Part shown: piece after piece, positions 1-8,528 of the stretch
How positions within the stretch are numbered: the stretch's first letter is position 1
Layout of the letters: each line of letters begins with the position of its first letter
Source: Serratia sp. Ag1
Lineage (GTDB): Bacteria > Pseudomonadota > Gammaproteobacteria > Enterobacterales > Enterobacteriaceae
Direction of reading: 5' to 3'
DNA: 64,000 nt
Assembly (NCBI RefSeq): GCF_000743355.1
Contig: NZ_JQEI01000014.1
Coordinates: 62,001-126,000, forward strand
Notes under the pieces: model-generated
Seen by the model: only the letters and a program-made list of their open reading frames with translations
What the model was told of the DNA's origin: nothing
Databases searched by the model: none
Made by a program: the position numbers and the translations under genes

Positions 1-2326
1 ATCCGATCAAATCACCATGGCTGGCCTTGAAGTAGACGGCGTTGAACCGGTCGCAGGCGCTTTCAACGGCGTGGTGGTGGGTCACGTGGTCGAATGCGGC
101 CAGCACCCTAACGCCGATAAATTGCGCGTAACCAAGGTTGATGTGGGTGGTGAGCGCCTGCTGGACATCGTTTGTGGTGCGCCAAACTGCCGTGTCGGTC
201 TAAAAGTCGCGGTGGCTACCGTGGGTGCGGTATTGCCGGGTGATTTCAAAATCAAAGCAGCCAAACTGCGCGGTGAGCCTTCTGAAGGCATGCTGTGTTC
301 GTTTTCTGAGTTGGCGATCTCCGACGATCATAACGGCATTATTGAGCTGCCAGCAGAGGCGCCGATCGGTACCGACATTCGCGATTATTTAAAGCTTGAT
401 GATCATGCGATCGAAATCAGCGTTACTCCGAACCGTGCGGACTGTTTAGGCATTATCGGCGTGGCGCGCGACGTTGCCGTGTTGAATCAGTTGCCGCTCA
501 CCGAGCCAGACATGAGCCCGGTTGCTGCTACTGTCACCGACACATTGCCAATCCGTGTAGAAGCTCTGCAAGCGTGCCCGCGTTATCTGGGCCGCGTAGT
601 GAAGGGGATCAACGTGAAGGCACCTTCGCCGTTGTGGATGCGTGAGAAACTGCGTCGCGCTGGGATCCGTTCTATTGATGCCGTGGTTGATGTCACCAAC
701 TATGTGCTGATGGAACTTGGCCAGCCAATGCATGCGTTCGATCTGAACCGCATTGAAGGTGGGATCGTGGTTCGCATGGCAACCGAAGGCGAAACGCTGC
801 GCTTGCTGGATGGCAATGAAGCTAAATTGAATGCCGATACTTTAGTGATTGCCGATCATCACAAAGCGTTGGCAATGGGGGGCATTTTTGGTGGTGAGCT
901 CTCCGGTGTGAATGAAGAAACCCAGGACGTGCTGCTGGAGTGTGCTTTCTTCAGCCCGTTAGCGATTACCGGGCGTGCGCGTCGTCACGGCCTGCATACG
1001 GATGCCTCTCATCGCTATGAGCGTGGTGTGGACCCTGCTTTGCAGCATAAAGCTATGGAACGCGCCACTCGCTTGCTGATCGACATCTGTGGCGGTCAGG
1101 CCGGGCCAATCATTGATGTGACAGATGAAAGCACATTGCCAAAGCGTGCTTCTATCACATTACGCCGTGAAAAACTGGATCGTCTGATTGGTCACGTAGT
1201 GCCTGCCGAGCAAGTGAGCGATATTTTGCGCCGCTTGGGTTGCCAAGTTACTGAGCAGGGTGATAACTGGCTGGCGGTTGCGCCAAGCTGGCGCTTCGAC
1301 ATGGAGATTGAAGAGGATCTGGTGGAAGAAGTGGCCCGCGTGTACGGCTACAACAATATTCCCGATGTCCCTGTACGTGCCGATCTGGTGATGACGAAAC
1401 ATCGTGAATCCGATCTGGAACTGAAGCGTGTAAAAACCATGTTGGTCGATCACGGCTTCCAGGAAGCAATTACTTACAGTTTTGTTGATCCGAAAGTACA
1501 GGCGCTGTTACACCCAGGGGTAGAAGCCCTGATTCTGCCAAGCCCAATCTCGGTAGAGATGTCTGCCATGCGCCTTTCGCTGTGGACTGGCTTACTGTCT
1601 GCGGTGGTGTATAACCAGAATCGTCAGCAAACGCGTGTGCGTCTGTTTGAAAGCGGCCTGCGTTTTGTGCCTGATACTACAGCGAATTTAGGGATCCGCC
1701 AGGACGTCATGCTAGCGGGCGTTATTGCTGGGCATACACATGAAGAACACTGGGATCTGGCAAGAAAGCCAGTGGACTTCTATGATTTGAAAGGGGATCT
1801 GGAGTCTGTGCTCGAGCTGACAGGTAACTTATCTGAAATTCAGTTCAAAGCAGAGGCTCATTCGGCTCTCCACCCAGGGCAAAGTGCGGCGATTTATTTG
1901 CACGGTGAGCGCGTAGGTTTTATCGGTGTAGTTCACCCAGAACTTGAGCGTAAACTGGATCTTAACGGCCGTACTGTGGTGTTTGAACTGGAGTGGAATA
2001 AGGTCGCAACCCGCGCCGTGCCTCAAGCGCGTGAAATTTCTCGCTTCCCTGCAAACCGTCGTGATATCGCGGTTGTCGTGGCTGAAAACGTCGCCGCAGA
2101 AGATATTTTGGCAGAGTGTAAGAAAGTTGGCGCAAATCAGGTAGTTGGCGTAAACTTGTTTGATGTGTACCGTGGCAAGGGCGTAGCAGAAGGTTACAAG
2201 AGTCTGGCTATCAGTCTGGTATTACAGGATACCGCTCGTACACTGGAAGAAGAAGAGATCGCCGCTACCGTTGCAAAATGCGTAGAGGCCCTAAAACAGC
2301 GATTCCAAGCATCCTTGAGGGATTGA
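1..2326 (+). CDS. pheT: Phenylalanine--tRNA ligase beta subunit, 5' end cut by window
   Basis: Beta subunit of the cytosolic alpha2beta2 phenylalanyl-tRNA synthetase, which charges tRNA-Phe. The reading frame is open from base 2 and gives 774 residues. The E. coli protein has 795, so about 21 N-terminal residues, including the start, lie outside the window; the first visible ATG at 17 is internal. The EMAP/OB tRNA-binding domain follows at once ([20 protein letters not shown]), then the B3/4 editing region, the B5 domain and a C-terminal anticodon-binding FDX-ACB domain ([15 protein letters not shown] near the end). Only 4 nt separate it from ihfA, the classical pheST-ihfA operon order. Identification is firm. 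Confidence 0.97.
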   Translation, partial: SDQITMAGLEVDGVEPVAGAFNGVVVGHVVECGQHPNADKLRVTKVDVGGERLLDIVCGAPNCRVGLKVAVATVGAVLPGDFKIKAAKLRGEPSEGMLCSFSELAISDDHNGIIELPAEAPIGTDIRDYLKLDDHAIEISVTPNRADCLGIIGVARDVAVLNQLPLTEPDMSPVAATVTDTLPIRVEALQACPRYLGRVVKGINVKAPSPLWMREKLRRAGIRSIDAVVDVTNYVLMELGQPMHAFDLNRIEGGIVVRMATEGETLRLLDGNEAKLNADTLVIADHHKALAMGGIFGGELSGVNEETQDVLLECAFFSPLAITGRARRHGLHTDASHRYERGVDPALQHKAMERATRLLIDICGGQAGPIIDVTDESTLPKRASITLRREKLDRLIGHVVPAEQVSDILRRLGCQVTEQGDNWLAVAPSWRFDMEIEEDLVEEVARVYGYNNIPDVPVRADLVMTKHRESDLELKRVKTMLVDHGFQEAITYSFVDPKVQALLHPGVEALILPSPISVEMSAMRLSLWTGLLSAVVYNQNRQQTRVRLFESGLRFVPDTTANLGIRQDVMLAGVIAGHTHEEHWDLARKPVDFYDLKGDLESVLELTGNLSEIQFKAEAHSALHPGQSAAIYLHGERVGFIGVVHPELERKLDLNGRTVVFELEWNKVATRAVPQAREISRFPANRRDIAVVVAENVAAEDILAECKKVGANQVVGVNLFDVYRGKGVAEGYKSLAISLVLQDTARTLEEEEIAATVAKCVEALKQRFQASLRD

Positions 2327-2330
2327 ACCT

Positions 2331-2627
2331 ATGGCGCTTACTAAAGCTGAAATGTCAGAACACCTGTTTGAGAAGCTTGGGCTTAGCAAACGGGATGCCA
2401 AAGATCTGGTAGAACTGTTCTTTGAAGAGGTCCGTAGGGCTTTAGAGAATGGTGAGCAGGTAAAACTGTCAGGTTTCGGCAATTTTGATTTGCGTGACAA
2501 GAACCAACGTCCGGGGCGTAACCCGAAAACTGGTGAAGACATTCCGATTACGGCGCGCCGCGTGGTCACTTTCCGTCCGGGGCAAAAACTAAAAAGCCGG
2601 GTGGAAAACGCGAGCCCGAAAGAATAA
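2331..2627 (+). CDS. ihfA: Integration host factor subunit alpha
   Basis: Alpha subunit of the heterodimeric nucleoid protein IHF, which bends DNA at specific sites in recombination, replication and transcription. It has 98 residues, close to the E. coli length. The HU/IHF fold is clear: N-terminal helices ([20 protein letters not shown]), the beta-arm region with [10 protein letters not shown], and the DNA-intercalating arm [14 protein letters not shown]. It starts 4 nt after the pheT stop and is therefore probably cotranscribed; an intrinsic terminator follows directly. Confidence 0.98.
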   Translation: MALTKAEMSEHLFEKLGLSKRDAKDLVELFFEEVRRALENGEQVKLSGFGNFDLRDKNQRPGRNPKTGEDIPITARRVVTFRPGQKLKSRVENASPKE

Positions 2628-2640
2628 GTTGCGTAAAACC

Positions 2641-2666
2641 AAAAAGGCCGCGTTTGCGGCCTTTTT
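2641..2666 (+). terminator. Intrinsic terminator after ihfA
   Basis: Perfect 6-bp GC stem GGCCGC/GCGGCC (2646-2651 and 2656-2661) with a GTTT loop, flanked by five A on the left and five T on the right. It ends the pheT-ihfA transcript. Confidence 0.9.
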
Positions 2667-2691
2667 CCTTTCAACTGACCCGTTTCAGGGG

Positions 2692-2739
2692 ATACTTCGG
2701 TCTATAGCGAAGTATTGTAATCTTATGAAAAAGTATACT
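2692..2739. promoter_or_regulatory. Operator-like inverted repeats before the flavin reductase gene
   Basis: ATACTTCG (2692-2699) and CGAAGTAT (2708-2715) form a perfect 8-bp inverted repeat with an 8-nt spacer. A further palindrome AGTATACT lies at 2732-2739, so the half-site ATACT/AGTAT recurs four times within 48 bp. There is no T tract, so an operator for a dimeric repressor is likelier than a terminator. The regulator is unknown. Confidence 0.5.
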
Positions 2740-2768
2740 GAGGGTACGACTTATCAGAGGATGACAAA

Positions 2769-3380
2769 GTGCGCACTCAGCAAGTAGATTTCACGTCTTT
2801 ATATTTTGGAACGCCGGTCGCGATTTTATCTAGCCAGAACCCTAATGGAACAACAAACCTGAGCCCAGTATCATCATGGTGGATACTGGATAAAAGCATT
2901 GTGTTCGGGCTTGGTACATCAAGTAAATGCTATGAGAATCTAATTGAAAATCCGGATATTGTCCTGAATATTCCGGACAGTAAGCTTTGGGGAAATATTG
3001 AGTTAATAGCGGATAAGACGGGTAAAGAATATCTGCCTGAATTCAAAAAGGAAATGGGGTATCTGTTCGAAAAAGATAAGTTTTCATGTGGTGGTTTTCA
3101 TGAAGTTAAAAGTATTAATGTGGGTCCTGGCAGGATAAAGGAATGCCCCATTCAGATCGAGGCAAGAGTTGTTGGACACCGGTATCTGGGGGGAGCAGGA
3201 GGCAATCTGGTGTCAATGGATGCAGGTATCTTATGCGTTCATGTTGCTGAAGAATTGTTAAATTGTACCAATCACAATACCCGGTTTATCGTGGAAAAGT
3301 GGCAGCCGCTTTATTATATTTTTCGCCATTACTTTTCTGTAGGGGAAGAACTCGGCACGAATTTCAGATGCAATAATTAA
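2769..3380 (+). CDS. Flavin reductase-like (FMN-binding split barrel) protein
   Basis: 203 residues resembling the flavin-reductase-like/split-barrel family: the N-terminal pattern TPVAILSSQNPNGTTNLSPVSS and SIVFGLGTSSKCYENL are typical of the FMN-binding core, followed by NIPD and HEVKSINVGPGRIKECPIQIEA. Members bind FMN and act as NAD(P)H:flavin reductases or flavoenzymes; the substrate cannot be inferred. The start is GTG, placed by the AGAGG motif about 7 nt upstream. The gene is visibly AT-richer than pheT or btuC, sits between ihfA and btuC where E. coli has nothing, and follows operator-like repeats. This suggests a recently gained, separately regulated gene. Confidence 0.7.
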   Translation: MRTQQVDFTSLYFGTPVAILSSQNPNGTTNLSPVSSWWILDKSIVFGLGTSSKCYENLIENPDIVLNIPDSKLWGNIELIADKTGKEYLPEFKKEMGYLFEKDKFSCGGFHEVKSINVGPGRIKECPIQIEARVVGHRYLGGAGGNLVSMDAGILCVHVAEELLNCTNHNTRFIVEKWQPLYYIFRHYFSVGEELGTNFRCNN

Positions 3381-3491
3381 TCATAACCTCAACATTCGCG
3401 GCAACTGGATAGGGAGTGTCAGATGTTGCTGTAAATAAAAAATCCCCATCATGTTGGCGCTACAACCAAGCTAAGAAAACATATCACATAA

Positions 3492-3527
3492 GTGTCACCT
3501 GCTGTTTTCCTGGTCGAACGGTGACAC
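3492..3527. repeat. Inverted repeat in the btuC leader
   Basis: GTGTCACC (3492-3499) and GGTGACAC (3520-3527) are perfect 8-bp arms with a 20-nt spacer, about 90 nt before btuC. No T run follows, so it is not a standard terminator. It could be an RNA hairpin or an operator. I could not recognise a cobalamin riboswitch B12 box here. Confidence 0.4.
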
Positions 3528-3618
3528 AACCCTTTCCCTCACGGCACTAACCCCCTAATATTCGCTACAAGATGTTAATGATCAGGCCGTGAAACGGTCT
3601 GCAGGAATTATTGTGCTG

Positions 3619-4626
3619 ATGCCGACCCACCAAACCTTCTCTTTGTTACAACAACACCAGCACCAACGCGATAAGCGCTATGTGTCACTGCTGGCGTTGG
3701 GTGTTCTGGTGGCTTTTATTTTCAGCTTGAGTGCCGGAGATGTCTGGATCTGGCCTACTCAGTGGCTGAGTGAGTCTGCGCGACTGTTCGTTTGGCAACT
3801 GCGCCTGCCGCGTGCGCTGGCGGTAATGCTGGTGGGGGCCAGTTTGGCGGTAGCGGGTGCGGCAATGCAGGCGCTGTTTGAAAACCCGCTGGCAGAGCCT
3901 GGGTTGCTTGGGGTGGCCAATGGAGCCGGTGTGGCGTTGGTGCTAACGGTGTTGTTTAGCAACGGATTATTGCCGGTGGCCTTGATGAGCCTGAGTGCGA
4001 TCCTTGGTGCTTTGGTGATGACTTTCCTGCTATTAAGTTTTGCCCGCCGCCGAGGTATGAGTAATGCCCGTTTGTTATTGATAGGTGTGGCGCTAGGCAT
4101 TGTCTGCAGTGCTGTCATGACTTGGGCGGTTTATTTCAGTTCCAGCCTCGATCTGCGGCAATTGATGTATTGGATGATGGGGGGCTTTGGTGGGGTCGAT
4201 TGGCGGCAAAAATGGTTGCTGCTGGTCTTGCTGCCGGTGCTGCTGTGGTTATGTGCTCAGGGTAAGGCGCTAAACCTGATGGCACTGGGTGAGGTTCAGG
4301 CCCGGCAACTTGGGCTTTCTCTGCATGTATGGCGCAACCTGTTGGTGCTGGCCGTTGGCTGGCTGGTGGGGGCCAGCGTGGCGTTAGCTGGGGTGATCGG
4401 TTTTGTGGGGTTGGTTATCCCCCATATGCTGCGCCTCAGTGGCTTGACCAATCAACGCTTCCTGTTGCCCGGTTGCGCGCTGGCGGGAGCGGGCGTCTTG
4501 CTGGTTGCGGATGTCGCTGCTCGTACCACGCTACTTTCGGCAGAATTACCAATAGGCGTAGTAACTGCTACGTTGGGTGCGCCACTATTTATCTGGTTGC
4601 TGACCCAGTCAAAAAGCGTAAGGTAA
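3619..4626 (+). CDS. btuC: Vitamin B12 ABC transporter permease BtuC
   Basis: Inner-membrane permease of the BtuCD-F importer that brings cobalamin from periplasm to cytoplasm. From ATG 3619 it has 335 residues (E. coli 326), is highly hydrophobic with about ten helices, and carries the FecCD-family signatures [30 protein letters not shown] and [15 protein letters not shown]. The frame is also open from a GTG at 3589, but that adds ten non-conserved residues and lacks a spaced ribosome site, while AGGA at 3603-3606 serves ATG 3619. btuE and btuD follow, as in E. coli. The periplasmic BtuF is not encoded here. Confidence 0.96.
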   Translation: MPTHQTFSLLQQHQHQRDKRYVSLLALGVLVAFIFSLSAGDVWIWPTQWLSESARLFVWQLRLPRALAVMLVGASLAVAGAAMQALFENPLAEPGLLGVANGAGVALVLTVLFSNGLLPVALMSLSAILGALVMTFLLLSFARRRGMSNARLLLIGVALGIVCSAVMTWAVYFSSSLDLRQLMYWMMGGFGGVDWRQKWLLLVLLPVLLWLCAQGKALNLMALGEVQARQLGLSLHVWRNLLVLAVGWLVGASVALAGVIGFVGLVIPHMLRLSGLTNQRFLLPGCALAGAGVLLVADVAARTTLLSAELPIGVVTATLGAPLFIWLLTQSKSVR

Positions 4627-4697
4627 GTCGGCGACTGGTGTAAACCAGAGCCACTTTCTCTGCTTCACCTGCAAATAAAACAATAGGATGAAACCTG

Positions 4698-5249
4698 ATG
4701 AGTAAGCCAATTTACGCAATTCCGCTGCAAACCATTGAAAGCCGCTCTACAACTTTGGGGGAATTTGAAGGGAAAGTTCTGCTGGTGGTCAACGTGGCTT
4801 CGGAATGTGGCCTGACCAAACAGTATGAAAGCCTGGAAAATCTCTATGAAACCTATCACGAGCAAGGTTTTGCCGTGTTGGGCTTCCCCTCCAACGAATT
4901 TTTGGCGCAAGAACCGGGAAGCAATGAAGAGATCCTGGCTTTTTGCCGCGGCACCTTTGGCGTCCAGTTCCCGATGTTCGCTAAAATCGAAGTGAATGGG
5001 GCAAACCGCCATCCCCTTTATCAGGCGCTGATTGCGGCGCAACCGCAGGCTGTTGTACCCGAAGGCAGCGGTTTTTTTGAGCGCATGAGTAGCAAGGGGC
5101 GCGCGCCAAAACAGGCTGGTGACATCCTGTGGAACTTTGAGAAATTCTTGATCGGTCGTGATGGTACCGTGATCCAGCGATTCTCGCCCGATATGACGCC
5201 AGAAGATCCCACCGTAGTACAGGCAGTTAAACTGGCGCTGACGAAGTAA
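4698..5249 (+). CDS. btuE: Glutathione peroxidase family protein BtuE (variant active site)
   Basis: Thiol peroxidase of the GPx family, 183 residues as in E. coli, placed between btuC and btuD as in other enterobacteria although not needed for B12 transport. The peroxidatic Cys37 is present in NVASECGLTKQY, and the Trp-Asn pair in ILWNFEKF. The usual FPCNQF segment reads FPSNEF: Ser65 replaces the usual Cys and Glu67 replaces the Gln of the catalytic tetrad. Activity may therefore be altered. The second gpx gene in this window (18453-18938) keeps FPCNQF. Confidence 0.93.
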   Translation: MSKPIYAIPLQTIESRSTTLGEFEGKVLLVVNVASECGLTKQYESLENLYETYHEQGFAVLGFPSNEFLAQEPGSNEEILAFCRGTFGVQFPMFAKIEVNGANRHPLYQALIAAQPQAVVPEGSGFFERMSSKGRAPKQAGDILWNFEKFLIGRDGTVIQRFSPDMTPEDPTVVQAVKLALTK

Positions 5250-5267
5250 AAGAGGTTTTGTTAGAAC

Positions 5268-6023
5268 ATGCTGCAACTCAGCCAAGTCGGAGTAAAAGGT
5301 CGTTTCGCCCCTTGTTCAGGGCAAATAAGCGCTGGGTTGCAGGTGCACCTAATCGGCCCCAACGGCGCAGGGAAGAGTACGCTGCTGGCCCGGCTGGCAG
5401 GGATCTTGCCAGGGCAGGGAGAGGTCCTGCTGTCAGGCCGTCCGTTGGGGGATTATTCTGGCAGTGAATTGGCGATGCGCCGTGCTTACCTCTGTCAGCA
5501 GCAGCCTCCTGTCGTTCTGATGCCCGTATTCCAATACCTTGCTTTGCATCAACCTGCGGGGGCGAGCGAGAGTGAGTTGGAGAACACCATCCTTTATCTG
5601 TCCGATCAGTTGAAATTGTCAGATAAACTCTCACGTATGCTCACCCAGCTATCCGGTGGTGAATGGCAACGGGTGCGTCTGGCTGCGGTTCTGCTTCAGG
5701 TATGGCCTAGTCTGAACCCGGACAGCCAATTACTGTTGCTTGATGAACCCACCAACAGCCTGGATGTTGCACAAAAAGTGGCACTGGATCGTCTGTTGCA
5801 GGAGTTTTGTCGCAGTGGCCGCAGTGCGCTGATCTGCGCACACGATCTCAATCATACTCTGCAACAGGCCGACAGTGTCTGGTTATTGCATGCTGGGCAA
5901 CTGGTCGCTCAGGGGGATACTCATCACGTGATGGAGCCAGAAGTGCTATCACGCATTTATGACGTGGATTTTCATTTACAGGCGTTGGGCGACCGGCGCT
6001 GGATTATGACTAAAACGGCGTAG
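5268..6023 (+). CDS. btuD: Vitamin B12 ABC transporter ATP-binding protein BtuD
   Basis: ATPase of the BtuCD-F cobalamin importer, a peripheral protein on the cytoplasmic face. It has 251 residues with Walker A GPNGAGKST (30-38), Q-loop region YLCQQQ, signature LSGGEWQR, Walker B LLLLDEPTNSLD and the switch His in ICAHDLNHT. It starts 18 nt after btuE, consistent with a btuCED operon. No terminator is obvious between it and the arn promoter region. Confidence 0.97.
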   Translation: MLQLSQVGVKGRFAPCSGQISAGLQVHLIGPNGAGKSTLLARLAGILPGQGEVLLSGRPLGDYSGSELAMRRAYLCQQQPPVVLMPVFQYLALHQPAGASESELENTILYLSDQLKLSDKLSRMLTQLSGGEWQRVRLAAVLLQVWPSLNPDSQLLLLDEPTNSLDVAQKVALDRLLQEFCRSGRSALICAHDLNHTLQQADSVWLLHAGQLVAQGDTHHVMEPEVLSRIYDVDFHLQALGDRRWIMTKTA

Positions 6024-6268
6024 CGAGGTTTTTTGCTGTCACTTTGTTCGGTTAAGCTATTGTTAAATCATCCGCGAGTGACCCATCCGTTGTCTGATTT
6101 TTCTTAAAAAAATGAGGTTCTTTCGTTGAAAAACGCTAATGACGTGCTACGCTAGACTAGTTTAGATCGGGTTAGTAAAAAACTATAACAGCACAATATT
6201 ATGATTTTGCTGGCTATTTTTATTTCTTTGACAGTATTTTCGAGGTTTCTTTCGCCAGTCATTTACCA

Positions 6269-6301
6269 CTTAAGGTTCAGTTAAGCTTACCTGTGTAGAT
6301 T
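6269..6301 (+). promoter_or_regulatory. PmrA (BasR) box and -10 element for arnB
   Basis: CTTAAG-GTTCA-GTTAAG (6269-6285) is two direct TTAAG half-sites spaced 11 bp apart, the arrangement known for PmrA boxes. Ten bp further is TAGATT (6296-6301), a good -10 hexamer. The same geometry is found before eptA. Binding is inferred. Confidence 0.75.
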
Positions 6302-6334
6302 GGCGGCTCATCCACCAGGAGTTATTCTCTCTGG

Positions 6335-6351
6335 CGTTTAACATTGGTTAA
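6335..6351 (+). promoter_or_regulatory. PhoP-box-like direct repeat before arnB
   Basis: CGTTTA-ACATT-GGTTAA matches 10 of 12 positions of the PhoP box (T/G)GTTTA-N5-(T/G)GTTTA. A weak -10 (TACAGT, 6364-6369) lies 12 bp downstream. A nearly identical motif precedes slyB. Direct PhoP input on arn is known in Yersinia; here it is inferred. Confidence 0.5.
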
Positions 6352-6406
6352 ATGAAACAGTTTTACAGTGGCTTAAGAAATCTGAGACGTTTGGGGTCTA
6401 ATAATT

Positions 6407-7561
6407 ATGGATCAATTCCTGCCATTTTCTCGCCCGGCGATTGGTGATGAAGAAATTGCGGCGGTAGAAAAGGTACTGCGCTCCGGTTGGATCACCACCG
6501 GGCCACAGAATCAGCAGTTGGAAAGTGAGTTTTGTAAAACCTTCGGTTGTAAGCATGCCATAGCCGTTTGTTCTGCCACAGCCGGTATGCATATCACTCT
6601 GATGGCATTGGGGATCGGGCCCGGCGATGAGGTGATTACACCTTCCCAGACTTGGGTTTCCACACTCAACATGATCGAATTGCTTGGCGCAACGCCAGTT
6701 ATGATCGATGTTGACCGTGATACCCTGATGGTTAGCGCCGCCGACGTAGAGGCTGCCATCACCGCTCGCACCAAAGCCATTGTCCCCGTTCACTATGCAG
6801 GTGCTCCATTACAGATGGATGCGCTGCGCGACGTGGCAGAACGCCACAAACTCCCTTTGATTGAAGATGCTGCCCATGCGGTGGGAACGCGTTTTAACGG
6901 CGAGTGGGTCGGCGCACGCGGCACGGCAATTTTCTCTTTCCATGCGATAAAAAACCTGACCTGCGCCGAAGGTGGCCTGATTGCCACTGATGATGATGCG
7001 CTGGCCGATCGCGTGCGTTGCCTGAAGTTCCACGGCTTAGGGGTAGATGCTTTCGATCGTCAGTTGCAAGGGCGCAAGCCGCAGGCTGAAGTGGTTGAAC
7101 CTGGCTACAAATACAATCTCTCTGATATTCATGCGGCGATTGCTGTGGTGCAGTTGGCACGCCTGCCGGAACTGAATGCACGACGTAAAATGCTGGCCGA
7201 GCGTTATCTCAATGCGCTGAAGGATTCTCCTTTCCAGCCTTTGGGGTTGCCGGACTACCCGCACGATCACGCCTGGCACTTGTTTATGGTGCGAGTTGAT
7301 GAAAAACGCTGTGGTATCGAGCGAGATCAGCTGATGGAGCGGTTGAAAGAAGTGGGTGTTGGCACTGGCCTGCATTTCCGCGCGGCTCATACGCAAAAAT
7401 TCTATCGTGAGCGTTATCCGCAGCTTTCGTTGCCTAATACCGAGTGGAATTCGGCGCGTCTATGCACGTTACCGCTATTCCCTGACATGACCGAAGCCGA
7501 TGTTGATCGGGTGGTCAATGCTTTATCTTCTGTAGTGGAGTCATCTCGTGTCGAGCGCTGA
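6407..7561 (+). CDS. arnB: UDP-4-amino-4-deoxy-L-arabinose aminotransferase ArnB
   Basis: PLP enzyme that transaminates UDP-4-keto-pentose with glutamate to UDP-L-Ara4N, the second committed step of lipid A L-Ara4N synthesis in the cytosol. It has 384 residues of the DegT/DnrJ/EryC1 family; the Schiff-base lysine is Lys182 in [14 protein letters not shown], with VHYAGAP and EDAAHAVG around the cofactor. It is the first gene of the seven-gene operon and overlaps arnC by 14 nt. PmrA and PhoP-like sites lie upstream. Confidence 0.97.
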   Translation: MDQFLPFSRPAIGDEEIAAVEKVLRSGWITTGPQNQQLESEFCKTFGCKHAIAVCSATAGMHITLMALGIGPGDEVITPSQTWVSTLNMIELLGATPVMIDVDRDTLMVSAADVEAAITARTKAIVPVHYAGAPLQMDALRDVAERHKLPLIEDAAHAVGTRFNGEWVGARGTAIFSFHAIKNLTCAEGGLIATDDDALADRVRCLKFHGLGVDAFDRQLQGRKPQAEVVEPGYKYNLSDIHAAIAVVQLARLPELNARRKMLAERYLNALKDSPFQPLGLPDYPHDHAWHLFMVRVDEKRCGIERDQLMERLKEVGVGTGLHFRAAHTQKFYRERYPQLSLPNTEWNSARLCTLPLFPDMTEADVDRVVNALSSVVESSRVER

Positions 7562-8528
7562 GCCAATTAGTAAAGTTTCGGTAGTTATCCCGGTATTTAA
7601 CGAGCAGGAGAGTTTGCCTGCATTGCTGGAACGTACTACCGCTGCCTGCAAACAATTAACCCAACCTTATGAAATTATTCTGGTTGATGATGGTAGCAGC
7701 GATAATTCTGCCGAGATGCTTACGGCGGCGGCCGAGCAGCCAGGCAGCTGTATTATTGCGGTCTTGCTGAATCGTAACTATGGTCAGCATTCTGCCATTA
7801 TGGCTGGTTTTAATCAGGTCAGTGGCGATCTGGTGATCACCCTTGATGCCGACCTGCAGAACCCGCCAGAAGAGATCCCCCGGCTGGTGAGCGTAGCGGA
7901 AGAGGGGTATGACGTGGTAGGCACCGTGCGTGCTAACCGTCAGGACTCCTGGTTCCGCAAGTCAGCTTCGCGCCTGATCAACATGATGATCCAGCGTGCT
8001 ACCGGTAAGTCGATGGGGGATTACGGCTGCATGTTACGTGCTTATCGCCGCCATATCATTGAAGCGATGTTGCACTGCCATGAACGCAGTACTTTTATCC
8101 CTATCCTGGCGAATACGTTCGCCCGCCGCACCACTGAAATCGAAGTGCGCCACGCCGAACGTGAGTTTGGTGACTCTAAATACAGCCTGATGAAGCTGAT
8201 CAACCTGATGTATGACCTGATCACTTGCCTGACGACCACGCCACTGCGTTTGCTCAGTGTGGTCGGCAGCGTGATTGCGTTGTCCGGGTTTATCTTGGCT
8301 GTGCTGTTGATCGCACTGCGTTTGCTCCTGGGGCCTGAATGGGCTGCGGGCGGGGTGTTCACTCTGTTTGCAGTGCTTTTTACCTTCATTGGCGCACAGT
8401 TTGTTGGCATGGGTTTGCTGGGGGAGTATATCGGCCGGATTTACAATGATGTCCGCGCCCGCCCTCGTTATTTTGTTCAGAAAGTGGTCGGCGAAAAGCA
8501 GACCCAAAATACTCAGGAAGAAGAATAA
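7548..8528 (+). CDS. arnC: Undecaprenyl-phosphate 4-deoxy-4-formamido-L-arabinose transferase ArnC
   Basis: Membrane-anchored GT2 glycosyltransferase that moves formylated L-Ara4N from UDP to undecaprenyl phosphate on the inner face of the inner membrane. It has 326 residues: a GT-A domain with [19 protein letters not shown], the DXD motif in TLDADLQNP, then two C-terminal membrane helices at about 235-258 and 268-295. The start is GTG (7548), inside the end of arnB. Its stop overlaps the arnA start by one base (TAATG). Confidence 0.97.
   Translation: MSSAEPISKVSVVIPVFNEQESLPALLERTTAACKQLTQPYEIILVDDGSSDNSAEMLTAAAEQPGSCIIAVLLNRNYGQHSAIMAGFNQVSGDLVITLDADLQNPPEEIPRLVSVAEEGYDVVGTVRANRQDSWFRKSASRLINMMIQRATGKSMGDYGCMLRAYRRHIIEAMLHCHERSTFIPILANTFARRTTEIEVRHAEREFGDSKYSLMKLINLMYDLITCLTTTPLRLLSVVGSVIALSGFILAVLLIALRLLLGPEWAAGGVFTLFAVLFTFIGAQFVGMGLLGEYIGRIYNDVRARPRYFVQKVVGEKQTQNTQEEE

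Larger units (their letters stand above)
6024..6406 (+). promoter_or_regulatory. arn operon promoter region
   Basis: This 383-bp AT-rich stretch has no convincing gene. It holds a PmrA-box-like sequence at 6269-6285 with a -10 hexamer at 6296-6301, and a PhoP-box-like sequence at 6335-6351, both oriented towards arnB. A 27-codon hydrophobic frame from ATG 6201 ends inside the PmrA box and is not counted as a gene. Confidence 0.7.

Noticed and set aside
3381..3618. Possible cobalamin riboswitch before btuC
   Set aside because: No B12-box core is visible and the region is short; only an inverted repeat is seen.
6201..6284. 27-residue hydrophobic frame in the arn leader
   Set aside because: Ends inside the PmrA box and would lie upstream of the predicted transcript start; no ribosome site.
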